Source: an uncultured Bdellovibrio sp.
GTDB lineage: Bacteria > Bdellovibrionota > Bdellovibrionia > Bdellovibrionales > Bdellovibrionaceae
NCBI GenBank assembly: GCA_946482355.1
Contig: CAMLRE010000070.1
Location: 1 to 8,480 of the forward strand
DNA: 8,480 bases
Reading direction: 5' to 3'
The notes beneath the pieces are model-generated. The model was not told where the DNA came from. It worked only from the letters and a program-made list of their open reading frames with translations, and made no database searches. The position numbers and the translations under genes are program-made. This document shows positions 1 to 6,463 of the stretch, piece by piece; positions within the stretch are counted from its first letter, which is position 1, and each line of letters starts with the position of its first letter.

Positions 1-6
1 TTTTGC

Positions 7-27
7 CCAAAATCAGATTTTGGTTTT
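7..27 (+). terminator. Terminator-like hairpin of an upstream gene
   Basis: CCAAAAT (7-13) and ATTTTGG (17-23) form a perfect 7-bp stem around a CAG loop, followed directly by TTTT (24-27). On the plus strand this has the form of a weak, A+T-rich intrinsic terminator. On the minus strand the stem would be followed by A residues, so plus-strand use is favoured. It would end a gene lying left of the window. Confidence 0.5.
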
Positions 28-44
28 GTGGTAATTGCGCTTTT

Positions 45-78
45 TGAGCCTATGTCTAATCGTTAGACAGCTCATTTT
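45..78 (+). terminator. Second, longer terminator-like hairpin in tandem
   Basis: TGAGC (45-49) pairs with GCTCA (70-74), and TGTCTAA (53-59) pairs with TTAGACA (63-69). This gives a 12-bp stem with a CTA bulge on the 5' side, a 3-nt TCG loop, and TTTT (75-78) after it. Together with the hairpin at 7-27 it looks like a double terminator insulating the lipoprotein gene from upstream transcription. Confidence 0.5.
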
Positions 79-92
79 GAGTTATCTCCTCA

Positions 93-98
93 TATAAT
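93..98 (+). promoter_or_regulatory. Possible -10 box for the lipoprotein gene
   Basis: A perfect TATAAT hexamer lies 59 bases before the start codon at 158, just after the double terminator. No good -35 hexamer stands at 16-18 bases: TAGACA at 64-69 resembles TTGACA but is 23 bases away. A perfect -10 in A+T-rich DNA can be chance, so this is a candidate only. Confidence 0.35.
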
Positions 99-157
99 TC
101 ATTTTAATAAAACTTTAACGGGCACTTTATTTGTAACAAGTCAGGTAGAGGTGTTCT

Positions 158-1345
158 ATGAAACTGAAACAACTTTACTATGCTCATGTCTTTTTGTTGT
201 CGGCTTTGGGCTCAGTTATAGCTTGTTCCCCTACTAAATTTTCTCCATCAGTTGCACAAAATGCAGATTGTACAACTGGTTGTATCGTTGATCCGAGCGG
301 TACACAGAATTGGGATCAATCTCATAAAGTAGGAACTGGAAAAGTAGATATTTTATTTGTTAACGATAACTCGGCTTCTATGTCAGTTATTCAATATCGT
401 TTAGCTCAAGCTTTTTCTGGATTTATTCAACAACTTGATTCTCGTGAAATTGATTACAAAATCGCTATGACAACAACAGATGCGACTAAAATTTCTGAGT
501 CTCCATTAATTACTTTTGCAAATAATTCTACATTTTTAACTAGAAATGATTCTAACCGTGCAAATATGTTCAATGCGGCTATCGTAAGACCTGAAACTTT
601 AGCATGTGAGAACATGATTAAGTCTTACTACAATACTTATGGTCCTAGTTTTCAAACTTTAGCTAGCTATAATACGGCCTATAATAACACTTGTGCTTCT
701 GGTGATGAGCGTGGAATTTTAACAGCGAACTATGTTTTAACTAATAATGTTGGAAGCTTTGTAAGAAGTGATGCTCACTTAAACATTATTGCACTTTCAA
801 ATGAAGATGTTCGTAGCGGAAATACATCTTCTTTCACTACAGAAGACCGTGCAGCAACATTAAAATCGTTAATTAATACTAAATTTGCTAGCAAATACTG
901 GGAATTTAATTCGATCATCGTGAAAGATGCGGTTTGTGCGACAGCGCAAAAAGAAGCTTTTAAGACTCAAAGTGGAGTAACGATCAAAGACCAATACGGA
1001 AACTATGTAATTGGTGCAAACCCTGGTATGGAATATTGGTCTTTATCATCTTCAGCTTCGCAAGATATCGATGGTAATGCACAACCTCGCGGACAAATTA
1101 TCAGTATTTGTGAGTCGAATTACTCGAACTATTTCAACAATATGGCAGCTAAAGTAGCTGATTCAGCTCGTCGATTTGATTTAAAATGTTCTCCGGCTGC
1201 AGCTCCGGTGGTTGAAGTGGCTAATAATCCTGCGGCGACTGTTCCTCATACTTGGAATGGCAGTTACATCGTATTCAACCGCGGTTCTGAAGGTATTCAG
1301 GTTCGCATTAAATACACTTGTCCTAAAACGGGTGGCGTTCAGTAA
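158..1345 (+). CDS. Secreted lipoprotein with VWA/MIDAS-like domain
   Basis: Seen: 395 residues beginning with a short basic stretch, a hydrophobic segment (about 11-22) and a lipobox-like VIAC with Cys23, followed by Ser24, so a lipoprotein sorted to the outer membrane is likely. Residues 62-75 hold a strand and then D70-x-S72-x-S74, the metal-binding DxSxS signature of von Willebrand A domains. A later ERGI segment (184-187) and the strand-plus-acidic loop at 209-218 match the layout of VWA-type lipoproteins that I associate with Bdellovibrio relatives. Eight further cysteines (38, 42, 150, 179, 260, 318, 344, 388) suggest disulfides outside the cytoplasm. The start at 158 is supported by AGAGGTG at 147-153, four bases upstream. 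The usual late MIDAS Asp appears to be Asn216. Role inferred: ligand binding or adhesion at the cell surface; the ligand is unknown. The gene is monocistronic, with its own terminator. Confidence 0.8.
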   Translation: MKLKQLYYAHVFLLSALGSVIACSPTKFSPSVAQNADCTTGCIVDPSGTQNWDQSHKVGTGKVDILFVNDNSASMSVIQYRLAQAFSGFIQQLDSREIDYKIAMTTTDATKISESPLITFANNSTFLTRNDSNRANMFNAAIVRPETLACENMIKSYYNTYGPSFQTLASYNTAYNNTCASGDERGILTANYVLTNNVGSFVRSDAHLNIIALSNEDVRSGNTSSFTTEDRAATLKSLINTKFASKYWEFNSIIVKDAVCATAQKEAFKTQSGVTIKDQYGNYVIGANPGMEYWSLSSSASQDIDGNAQPRGQIISICESNYSNYFNNMAAKVADSARRFDLKCSPAAAPVVEVANNPAATVPHTWNGSYIVFNRGSEGIQVRIKYTCPKTGGVQ

Positions 1346-1392
1346 TAAACAAATTGCTGGCGTAAGTTACGTAATTAATAAAAATCAAACGA

Positions 1393-1422
1393 AGAGCGTC
1401 TTAACCTGAGACGCTCTTTTTA
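1393..1422 (+). terminator. Intrinsic terminator after the lipoprotein gene
   Basis: AGAGCGTC (1393-1400) and GACGCTCT (1410-1417) form a perfect 8-bp G+C-containing stem with a 9-base loop, followed by a T-rich tail to 1422. It lies 47 bases after the stop codon at 1343-1345 and ends the lipoprotein transcript before the next gene. Confidence 0.9.
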
Positions 1423-1460
1423 TTTGAAATAGAATCTTCAACTATTTTTCTAAAAAAATT

Positions 1461-1487
1461 CAAATTCACTCCGTCAACAGCCGATCA
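1461..1487 (+). promoter_or_regulatory. Sigma-28 (FliA)-like promoter before the FliG-module gene
   Basis: GCCGATCA at 1480-1487 matches the sigma-28 -10 consensus GCCGATAA at 7 of 8 positions. Exactly 15 bases upstream is CAAA (1461-1464), against the consensus TAAA. Spacing therefore agrees with TAAA-N15-GCCGATAA; the rest of the -35 region agrees poorly. Transcription would start at about 1492-1497, at or just before the ATG at 1497, which fits the absence of any Shine-Dalgarno sequence there. Confidence 0.5.
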
Positions 1488-1496
1488 TTTATTCAT

Positions 1497-2180
1497 ATGG
1501 CAATGGTAGACAGATACAAAAAATCCGGTGGTTTTATTCAATTATTACAAGTTATTGAAACTTGTGGTCCTAAAAAGCGTGAGCAGTTTATGAAAATCAT
1601 AAACGAAGAAACGCCGAAATGGGGCGAAGCTATTCAGGCAAAAATGCTGAGTTTCGAAAGAATTCTTTCGTGGAAGCCTGAAGGACTTATGGAAATTACC
1701 GCACAAGTAAATCCATTAGCTTTCGGCACAGCTTTAAAATCTTTACCTCAAGAAAAATTCGATGAGTTTGCAGCGAAACTTGGTCCTAATGAAAGACGCA
1801 AGTTCGAACAAATGTATAAAGAGGGAACTCCTGCACCGAACGAAATTTCTGCGTGCTTGATGAAAGTAATTAACGAGACTCGTTTATTATTTGCTTCAGG
1901 AGCTTTGAAGTTTGATAAGATCGATCCAGAGCTTGCCATTCCAGATGAGTATGAAAGTAAACTTGAAAAAGGTGGCGGTGGTGGTTCACCTGGTGGTAAC
2001 CGTACAGCAGATGACATTGCTAAAGAGGCTGCAGCATCTACGGGAATTCAATTAGGTAACCCGAATGAAGTGGATTCTTTAAGACGAAAAATTGTCGAAC
2101 TTAATTCAGTTGTTGCGGCTTTAAAAAGAGACAACATTATGATGAAAGACAAGCTAGATAAAATCAAAAAAATTGCTTAA
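1497..2180 (+). CDS. FliG-module protein with glycine linker and coiled coil
   Basis: Seen: 227 residues, no signal peptide or membrane segment, so cytoplasmic. Residues about 8-140 follow the helical pattern of the FliG middle/C-terminal domains: a GGFIQLLQVI helix, an 'I..KMLSFE' segment (47-54) like the MF.FE of FliG, 'A.QVNPLAFGTALKSLP' (69-84) like the EVD..L..ALKGA region, then a charged helix (97-110) and an 'EI...L..VI' helix. True FliG is about 330 residues, and its N-terminal FliF-binding part is missing. The acidic pair of the FliG torque helix does not seem to be kept. A Gly-rich linker (159-168) leads to a helical tail with heptad-like spacing (191-225), a probable coiled coil. 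The start at 1497 is uncertain; ATG at 1503 is an alternative, and neither has a Shine-Dalgarno sequence. A flagellar or motility-linked accessory role is inferred from the fold and the sigma-28-like promoter, not shown. Confidence 0.7.
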   Translation: MAMVDRYKKSGGFIQLLQVIETCGPKKREQFMKIINEETPKWGEAIQAKMLSFERILSWKPEGLMEITAQVNPLAFGTALKSLPQEKFDEFAAKLGPNERRKFEQMYKEGTPAPNEISACLMKVINETRLLFASGALKFDKIDPELAIPDEYESKLEKGGGGGSPGGNRTADDIAKEAAASTGIQLGNPNEVDSLRRKIVELNSVVAALKRDNIMMKDKLDKIKKIA

Positions 2181-2205
2181 AAATAGGCCTATAACAGGTT
2201 TTATT

Positions 2206-2232
2206 AAAAGGAGGCTCTAACGCCTCCTTTTT
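2206..2232 (+). terminator. Strong intrinsic terminator after the FliG-module gene
   Basis: AAAAGGAGGC (2206-2215) and GCCTCCTTTT (2222-2231) form a perfect 10-bp stem with a 6-base TCTAAC loop, and the T run ends at 2232. It begins 26 bases after the stop codon at 2178-2180. The A-rich 5' flank also makes it partly usable from the minus strand. Confidence 0.92.
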
Positions 2233-2274
2233 GCATTTTGAGGGCAATAAAGCTGTATTAAACGGCAATACGGC

Positions 2275-2298
2275 GATTCAATGGCGAGAGATTGAATC
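2275..2298. repeat. 8-bp inverted repeat in the spacer before tRNA-Pro
   Basis: GATTCAAT (2275-2282) is the exact reverse complement of ATTGAATC (2291-2298), with 8 bases between. It lies 59 bases upstream of the tRNA -35 box. It could be a protein-binding site or a small RNA hairpin; no coding sequence is visible in 2233-2403. Confidence 0.4.
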
Positions 2299-2330
2299 TA
2301 ATCTGGTTTTTAAAGAGTATTTTTGGCTGA

Positions 2331-2354
2331 AATTCGTCGCTTTTCCAGCGAATT
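2331..2354. repeat. 6-bp inverted repeat abutting the tRNA promoter
   Basis: AATTCG (2331-2336) and CGAATT (2349-2354) are reverse complements separated by 12 bases, ending two bases before the TTGACA box at 2357. The position suggests an activator site upstream of a stable-RNA promoter, but the arms are short and chance is a real possibility. Confidence 0.25.
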
Positions 2355-2356
2355 AT

Positions 2357-2384
2357 TTGACAATTGAAGTCGATAAGGATTAAT
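2357..2384 (+). promoter_or_regulatory. Sigma-70-type promoter for tRNA-Pro
   Basis: A perfect -35 TTGACA (2357-2362) is followed after 16 bases by ATTAAT (2379-2384), which matches TATAAT at 4 of 6 positions. The predicted transcription start, near 2391, is about 13 bases before the mature tRNA 5' end at 2404, a normal short leader to be removed by RNase P. Confidence 0.55.
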
Positions 2385-2403
2385 TTGTTCCTCTACAGAC
2401 AGT

Positions 2404-2480
<77 letters not shown>

Positions 2481-2535
2481 ATTTTCTCTCTGAAAATTGA
2501 TCACTGTTTTAAATAATCATAAAAATTAAATAACG

Positions 2536-2563
2536 AATTTTAAAATTGCGTAAATGCATTTAC
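2536..2563. repeat. Two neighbouring perfect palindromes
   Basis: AATTTTAAAATT (2536-2547, 12 bp) and GTAAATGCATTTAC (2550-2563, 14 bp) are each their own reverse complement and are two bases apart. They lie in the 165-base spacer between the tRNA and the convergent end of the membrane-protein gene. The spacer is very A+T-rich, so the first may be chance; the second is less likely to be. Possible roles are a repressor or nucleoid-protein site, or part of a weak bidirectional terminator. I see no gene in 2481-2645. Confidence 0.45.
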
Positions 2564-2645
2564 TTCTTTTTAACGAAGATTAACCTTTGTGAAATTAATC
2601 TCTTTAAAAAAGTGGAATATATTTTTAGCGAGTACATAACTCTAG

Positions 2646-4532
2646 TTATTTTCTAAGTCCTAATTTTTTTAGGATATAAATATTTAATAAATTCTTTGAA
2701 TAATTTTGGTCTAACGATTTTTCAGATAATGCATTTGAACTTTCTGCGACTCGCAATGAAATCATAAACGAAACTGAAAGATTTAAAAGACCTGTCGTAA
2801 TAACGCCTAGAATAGCTAGGTAAATTTCTGGTTTATAGAAAACATCTACACCAAGGGTATACACAGCGGCTGCGATATTGCCAGATGATAGGGTCACGTG
2901 ACGAACATCTATAGGTAAACCTAGAAAATCACCGAAGACAGGTACTATTCCCAGAATAAAACCCAGAACAGTATTTCCACAAAGAGCTCCGAAGTTATTT
3001 TTTAAAAAGTTAGCCCATTTTCTTTTATTTACCGGAGAAAGAAATGAAAGAATTTTTGGGGAATTTAGAATAACTTCATCAAATTTATAAACTTTAAAAA
3101 AGTTATCAGCGGCTCCTGAAACAAACGTAGAGAACCATAAAAAATAACCCGTTAAAAAAGCATAGAACGGGGTAAAGCTTAGAATCGACATTGATGCGAT
3201 CTGGGCCTGAGCTTTTTCTGAGGTCATAAAATTTTGATTAAAAGCTAGTTCTGACAGGTAGGAAAACAACAGAACCGTCGGAATAACAATTCCTACGTTA
3301 CCCAACACCGCCCAGAACTGCGATTTAAAGACTGAGTCGATTTCATCTAAGATTTCTGATTTAGTTAACTTTTCCCATTGATAAGTTAAATGGGCTGCAA
3401 TAGCCGCAGGTTGCTTGGTTGCTAAAGTAAAACCTAATAAATAAATAATAATGAAACTGATTGAATAATTTATCCCGTTTAAAAAACCTGATAAAAAGGG
3501 AGCCAGATGCATATATGATGAAAGCGTTTTGATAAGCACCGTAAAGCCCGTAATAAAGCCACCACCGCACGCGCTAGTGAAAAGCTTAGTGATAGCCTGG
3601 CGTGAACGTCCCACGTAATGATCGCCGGTTTCAGCACTTGTTAAAGAAACAATTTCAATAAGCTGACTGCTGTAATGAAAAAATTGAAACTTCAACGAAT
3701 AAAAGTTTTTTCGTTCCGCTAAAATAGCAGCTAAAGATTTAAAGTTGTAATCTTCGTACATCTTTGTCAAATGCACGATTCTTTGAAGGCGGGATTTAAT
3801 CTTTTTAATTCTGAATAGGGCATTAAGGCTTACACCGGTTTCGCGGAAGTTTTCAATGGTGCTATCGATCATCGCCATATTGCTGGCATTTAATTTTTTT
3901 AAAGCCTGCATGTCGCTGATTTCCTGCAAATTAACCACTTGAAGAACTTTAACGAAATCCGAACTGAACTTTTCTGAAGAAGGCATCTTAAAAATCGACG
4001 AATAAATATCCGACATATTTTTACTTGAAAGAATATAAATCGCACGAACCAATGAAGCCTGGATTTCGGTAACTAAATACGAAATTTTGTCGTCAGGAAA
4101 GTACGATAAAATTTTAATAAAACTTGCTGAATCGAAATAGCGATAGTTATCCAGTTGCACATCCAATTGTAAAACTTCATCCACCAGATGAGAAATTTCA
4201 CAACCTTGCGGAGGTGCTGTAATAATTTTTTGATTTAAAGCCCAGATGAGTTCCTGAATAAAAGAATCTGATTCGCCACTAAATGTGTGAACCCATAATG
4301 AATCGAACTGAACCTGATCGATGAAAATTGTCCACTTTTTAATGAACACTTCTCTAAATTGAGCGTTGTTTTCAAGCAGGTGATTGAGATAATCAAGTTT
4401 TTGATCCAGAGTGGTTTTGGTATCTGTGGTAAAAAACCACGTCACGAAAAGAGTGTACCAGTTCCAATCCCATTTTTTACTTTGATGTGCGCCGAGTGAA
4501 ATCAAATCGGCCAAGCTGACTTTTTGAGACAT
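2646..4532 (-). CDS. Polytopic membrane protein of the 'site-specific recombinase Gcr' family
   Basis: Seen: 628 residues. The first half (1-300) is soluble and helix-rich; the second half carries about six hydrophobic segments (roughly 318-338, 346-370, 405-428, 446-470, 515-536, 569-593). Hallmarks I recognise from the family usually labelled site-specific recombinase (Pfam SpecificRecomb) are: E301-TGDHY followed by a GR.R segment; GGGFITGFTVLIK (323-335); NYSISF (355-360) then GFTLATKQPA (367-376); and near the end a GN...G..LG segment plus GLPIDVRHVTLSSG (538-551). No serine- or tyrosine-recombinase catalytic motif is visible, so real recombinase activity is doubtful; it behaves like an inner-membrane protein of unknown function. 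Length is near the family's usual size. It is third of three minus-strand genes, 59 bases after the antiporter. No Shine-Dalgarno sequence precedes the ATG at 4532, but a -10-like box does. Confidence 0.8.
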   Translation of the reverse strand: MSQKVSLADLISLGAHQSKKWDWNWYTLFVTWFFTTDTKTTLDQKLDYLNHLLENNAQFREVFIKKWTIFIDQVQFDSLWVHTFSGESDSFIQELIWALNQKIITAPPQGCEISHLVDEVLQLDVQLDNYRYFDSASFIKILSYFPDDKISYLVTEIQASLVRAIYILSSKNMSDIYSSIFKMPSSEKFSSDFVKVLQVVNLQEISDMQALKKLNASNMAMIDSTIENFRETGVSLNALFRIKKIKSRLQRIVHLTKMYEDYNFKSLAAILAERKNFYSLKFQFFHYSSQLIEIVSLTSAETGDHYVGRSRQAITKLFTSACGGGFITGFTVLIKTLSSYMHLAPFLSGFLNGINYSISFIIIYLLGFTLATKQPAAIAAHLTYQWEKLTKSEILDEIDSVFKSQFWAVLGNVGIVIPTVLLFSYLSELAFNQNFMTSEKAQAQIASMSILSFTPFYAFLTGYFLWFSTFVSGAADNFFKVYKFDEVILNSPKILSFLSPVNKRKWANFLKNNFGALCGNTVLGFILGIVPVFGDFLGLPIDVRHVTLSSGNIAAAVYTLGVDVFYKPEIYLAILGVITTGLLNLSVSFMISLRVAESSNALSEKSLDQNYSKNLLNIYILKKLGLRK

Positions 4533-4538
4533 GCTTAT

Positions 4539-4544
4539 ATTGTA
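4539..4544 (-). promoter_or_regulatory. Possible -10 box just before the Gcr-family gene
   Basis: On the minus strand TACAAT (4544 down to 4539) matches TATAAT at 5 of 6 positions and ends six bases before the ATG at 4532. The -35 region at 17 bases (GTGAAC) is weak. If used, transcription would start about at the start codon, giving a leaderless mRNA, in line with the missing Shine-Dalgarno sequence. Confidence 0.3.
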
Positions 4545-4591
4545 AATAAAAAAACATGCTGGTTCACCTTTTTTTCGCTATAAAACGACAA

Positions 4592-6406
4592 TTATGACTG
4601 ATTTAAGTTTTGTCCTTCCGCGTTCAAAATCTTTGTTTGTCGCTTTGGTTCGATAAGAGGCGCAGGTTTTGGAATTCCATAATATAAATTTCTTACAGCC
4701 ACATCATCATTGCTTGCACCGCTGGTTTCCAGAGCAAAACGCTCGGCATCTCTGCGGCGGATATCTTCTGCAATCGCGGTGATGTCATCTTCAGGAACCT
4801 CTGCTGTACGTAAAGCCTCTTGGCCAAAGACAATCGCTGATTCGAAAGTTTCACGCATTTGATAATCGACGCCTTCTAAAACTAATTCGCGCGCGTGAAT
4901 ACGATCGTATGAACGAACTAAAATTTTAGCCTGAGGAAATTCAGCTTTTACTAATTGTAAAATTTTATTTGCAGTTTTTTTATTATCAATACAAACAGCA
5001 ATAAAACAAACTTTCTCGGCACCTGAAGCCCGAAGAACATCTAATCTTGAGCCGTCACCGTAATAAATTTTGAAACCAAATTTACTCGCGTTACGAATTC
5101 TTTCAGGATTGCTGTCGATAATTGTAATATCTAAATCGCGAGCGAGTAAAAGTTGACTTACGACTTGTCCGAAACGGCCAAAGCCGATCACTAAACCACA
5201 GCTTGAAAGATCACGTGCTTCTTCGATGCCATCTAACGACGGCTCTTCTGAACATAAAAGTCTTTTAGCCATCAAAGAAGCCAATGGAGTTAATGCCATT
5301 GAAAGAACAACAATCGCTGTCATGCTTGCATTAACTTCTCCGGGAATGACTTGAGCTTGTTGGGCGGCTGAGTATAACACAACGGCAAACTCTCCACCTT
5401 GTGCCATCAGCGAAGCGCGATCAACGGCTTCACGATGCGAAGAACCCATAAATCTTGCCACTGCGTAAATACTGATAGATTTTCCAAGCATTAAAAGAAC
5501 AACACCTGCAAGAATCGACGGTGCGTTTTGTGTAATCACTTTTAAGTCCAATGACATTCCTACACCGATAAAAAATAAACCAAGTAAGATGCCGCGGAAA
5601 GGTTCAATATCAGCTTCGATCTGATGACGGAATGTCGATTCGGCTAATAGAACTCCGGCTAAAAAAGCCCCCAGAGCCATAGATAAGCCACTTACTTGCA
5701 TGAGTAAGGCAGTACCTAGCACTACAAATAAAGCCGCTGCTGTTAAAACTTCGCGGGCGCGCGAGTTTGCAAGAATATGAAAGAAGGGATTTAGCAGCCA
5801 GCGACCGGCAGCAATCACAAGAATAACGGCTCCAAACGCAATTCCGATCGTGCTCCACTGGATACCATCGGTGCGGCCAATCGGGGAAAGGATAGCGACT
5901 AAAGCTAAAAGCGGAACGATGAGCAGATCTTCAAATAATAAAATAGAAACAGTTTTTTGTCCGTGCGGTAGGCCAACGTCACCACGTTCACCAAGAAGCT
6001 GCATAACAATTGCTGTAGAAGAAAGAACAAAACCGATGGCGCTGATAAACGAGATTGTTAAGGAATAGCCGAAAGCTAATCCGACAGTTGTTAGCACGAC
6101 CGAGCAAACGGCGATTTGGAGTGAGCCCAAACCGAAGATTTGGCCACGCAAACTCCATAAGTGCGAAGGACGCATTTCAAGACCAATTACAAACAAGAAC
6201 ATCACCACACCCAGTTCGGCGACATGCAGAATTGATTGAGGATCATTAAACAGGCCAAATCCAAAAGGGCCAATGACAAAACCAGCAAAAAGGTATCCCA
6301 GTACCGAACCCAGTCCTAATTTGCGAAAAAGAGGAACAGCCACAACAGCAGCGCCCAGTAAAGTCACAACGTAAATAAGATCATTCGAATTTTGTTCAAC
6401 AGCCAT
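4592..6406 (-). CDS. kefB: KefB/KefC-type monovalent cation:proton antiporter (CPA2)
   Basis: Role: exchanges K+ (or Na+) for protons across the inner membrane. Seen: 604 residues, close to E. coli KefB/KefC length. Residues 1-385 hold about 12 membrane segments, including the family's GLEM (75-78), SSTAIVMQLL (129-138), LLFEDL (156-161) and SMALGAFLAGVLLAES (242-257). HQIEADIEPF (261-270) corresponds to the cytoplasmic regulatory loop HALESD of KefC. A TrkA-N/RCK domain follows, with the Rossmann motif GFGRFGQ (408-414), an acidic strand end IID (429-431), YGDGSR (449-454) and RETFES (518-523). The glutathione-binding side of Kef proteins may be present, but residue-level conservation cannot be judged by eye. 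No KefF or KefG partner is in the window. The ~70-residue tail is charged and poorly conserved. It follows the MscS gene by 55 bases on the same strand, so co-transcription is likely. No clear Shine-Dalgarno sequence is visible. Confidence 0.93.
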   Translation of the reverse strand: MAVEQNSNDLIYVVTLLGAAVVAVPLFRKLGLGSVLGYLFAGFVIGPFGFGLFNDPQSILHVAELGVVMFLFVIGLEMRPSHLWSLRGQIFGLGSLQIAVCSVVLTTVGLAFGYSLTISFISAIGFVLSSTAIVMQLLGERGDVGLPHGQKTVSILLFEDLLIVPLLALVAILSPIGRTDGIQWSTIGIAFGAVILVIAAGRWLLNPFFHILANSRAREVLTAAALFVVLGTALLMQVSGLSMALGAFLAGVLLAESTFRHQIEADIEPFRGILLGLFFIGVGMSLDLKVITQNAPSILAGVVLLMLGKSISIYAVARFMGSSHREAVDRASLMAQGGEFAVVLYSAAQQAQVIPGEVNASMTAIVVLSMALTPLASLMAKRLLCSEEPSLDGIEEARDLSSCGLVIGFGRFGQVVSQLLLARDLDITIIDSNPERIRNASKFGFKIYYGDGSRLDVLRASGAEKVCFIAVCIDNKKTANKILQLVKAEFPQAKILVRSYDRIHARELVLEGVDYQMRETFESAIVFGQEALRTAEVPEDDITAIAEDIRRRDAERFALETSGASNDDVAVRNLYYGIPKPAPLIEPKRQTKILNAEGQNLNQS

Positions 6407-6442
6407 TTTTAGATGTTGGCCTAATTTTTTAACCTAATCACG

Positions 6443-6463
6443 AAATGACTGTGTTGGTCATTT
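6443..6463 (-). other. Hairpin overlapping the stop codon of the MscS gene
   Basis: AAATGAC (6443-6449) and GTCATTT (6457-6463) form a perfect 7-bp stem with a 7-base loop. The second arm overlaps the TAA stop codon at 6464-6462. No T run follows on either strand, so it is not a standard terminator. It may set 3' end stability or reduce read-through into the antiporter gene. Confidence 0.5.

Noticed and set aside
1212..1409. 65-codon plus-strand open frame overlapping the lipoprotein end
   Set aside because: It is out of frame within the lipoprotein gene, runs into its terminator and lacks a ribosome site.
1748..2017. 89-codon minus-strand open frame
   Set aside because: It lies wholly inside the FliG-module gene, is low in complexity (Ser/Pro) because of the Gly-linker codons opposite, and has no family resemblance.
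2577..2601. AGATTAA/TTAATCT inverted repeat as terminator of the minus-strand genes
   Set aside because: The stem is A+T-only apart from one pair, the loop is 11 bases and no T run follows; chance is likely in such A+T-rich DNA.
3361..3570. 69-codon minus-strand open frame
   Set aside because: It is a second frame inside the Gcr-family gene, with no start signal or recognisable motif.
4533..4591. Terminator between the antiporter and the Gcr-family gene
   Set aside because: The minus strand has a run of seven T (4554 to 4548) but only A-U pairing in front of it and no G+C stem, so termination is not supported.
5610..6249. Open frames inside the antiporter gene (5610-5858 on the minus strand, 5850-6068 and 6055-6249 on the plus strand)
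   Set aside because: Overlap a strongly supported antiporter; compositions are those of shadow frames and no motif is seen.
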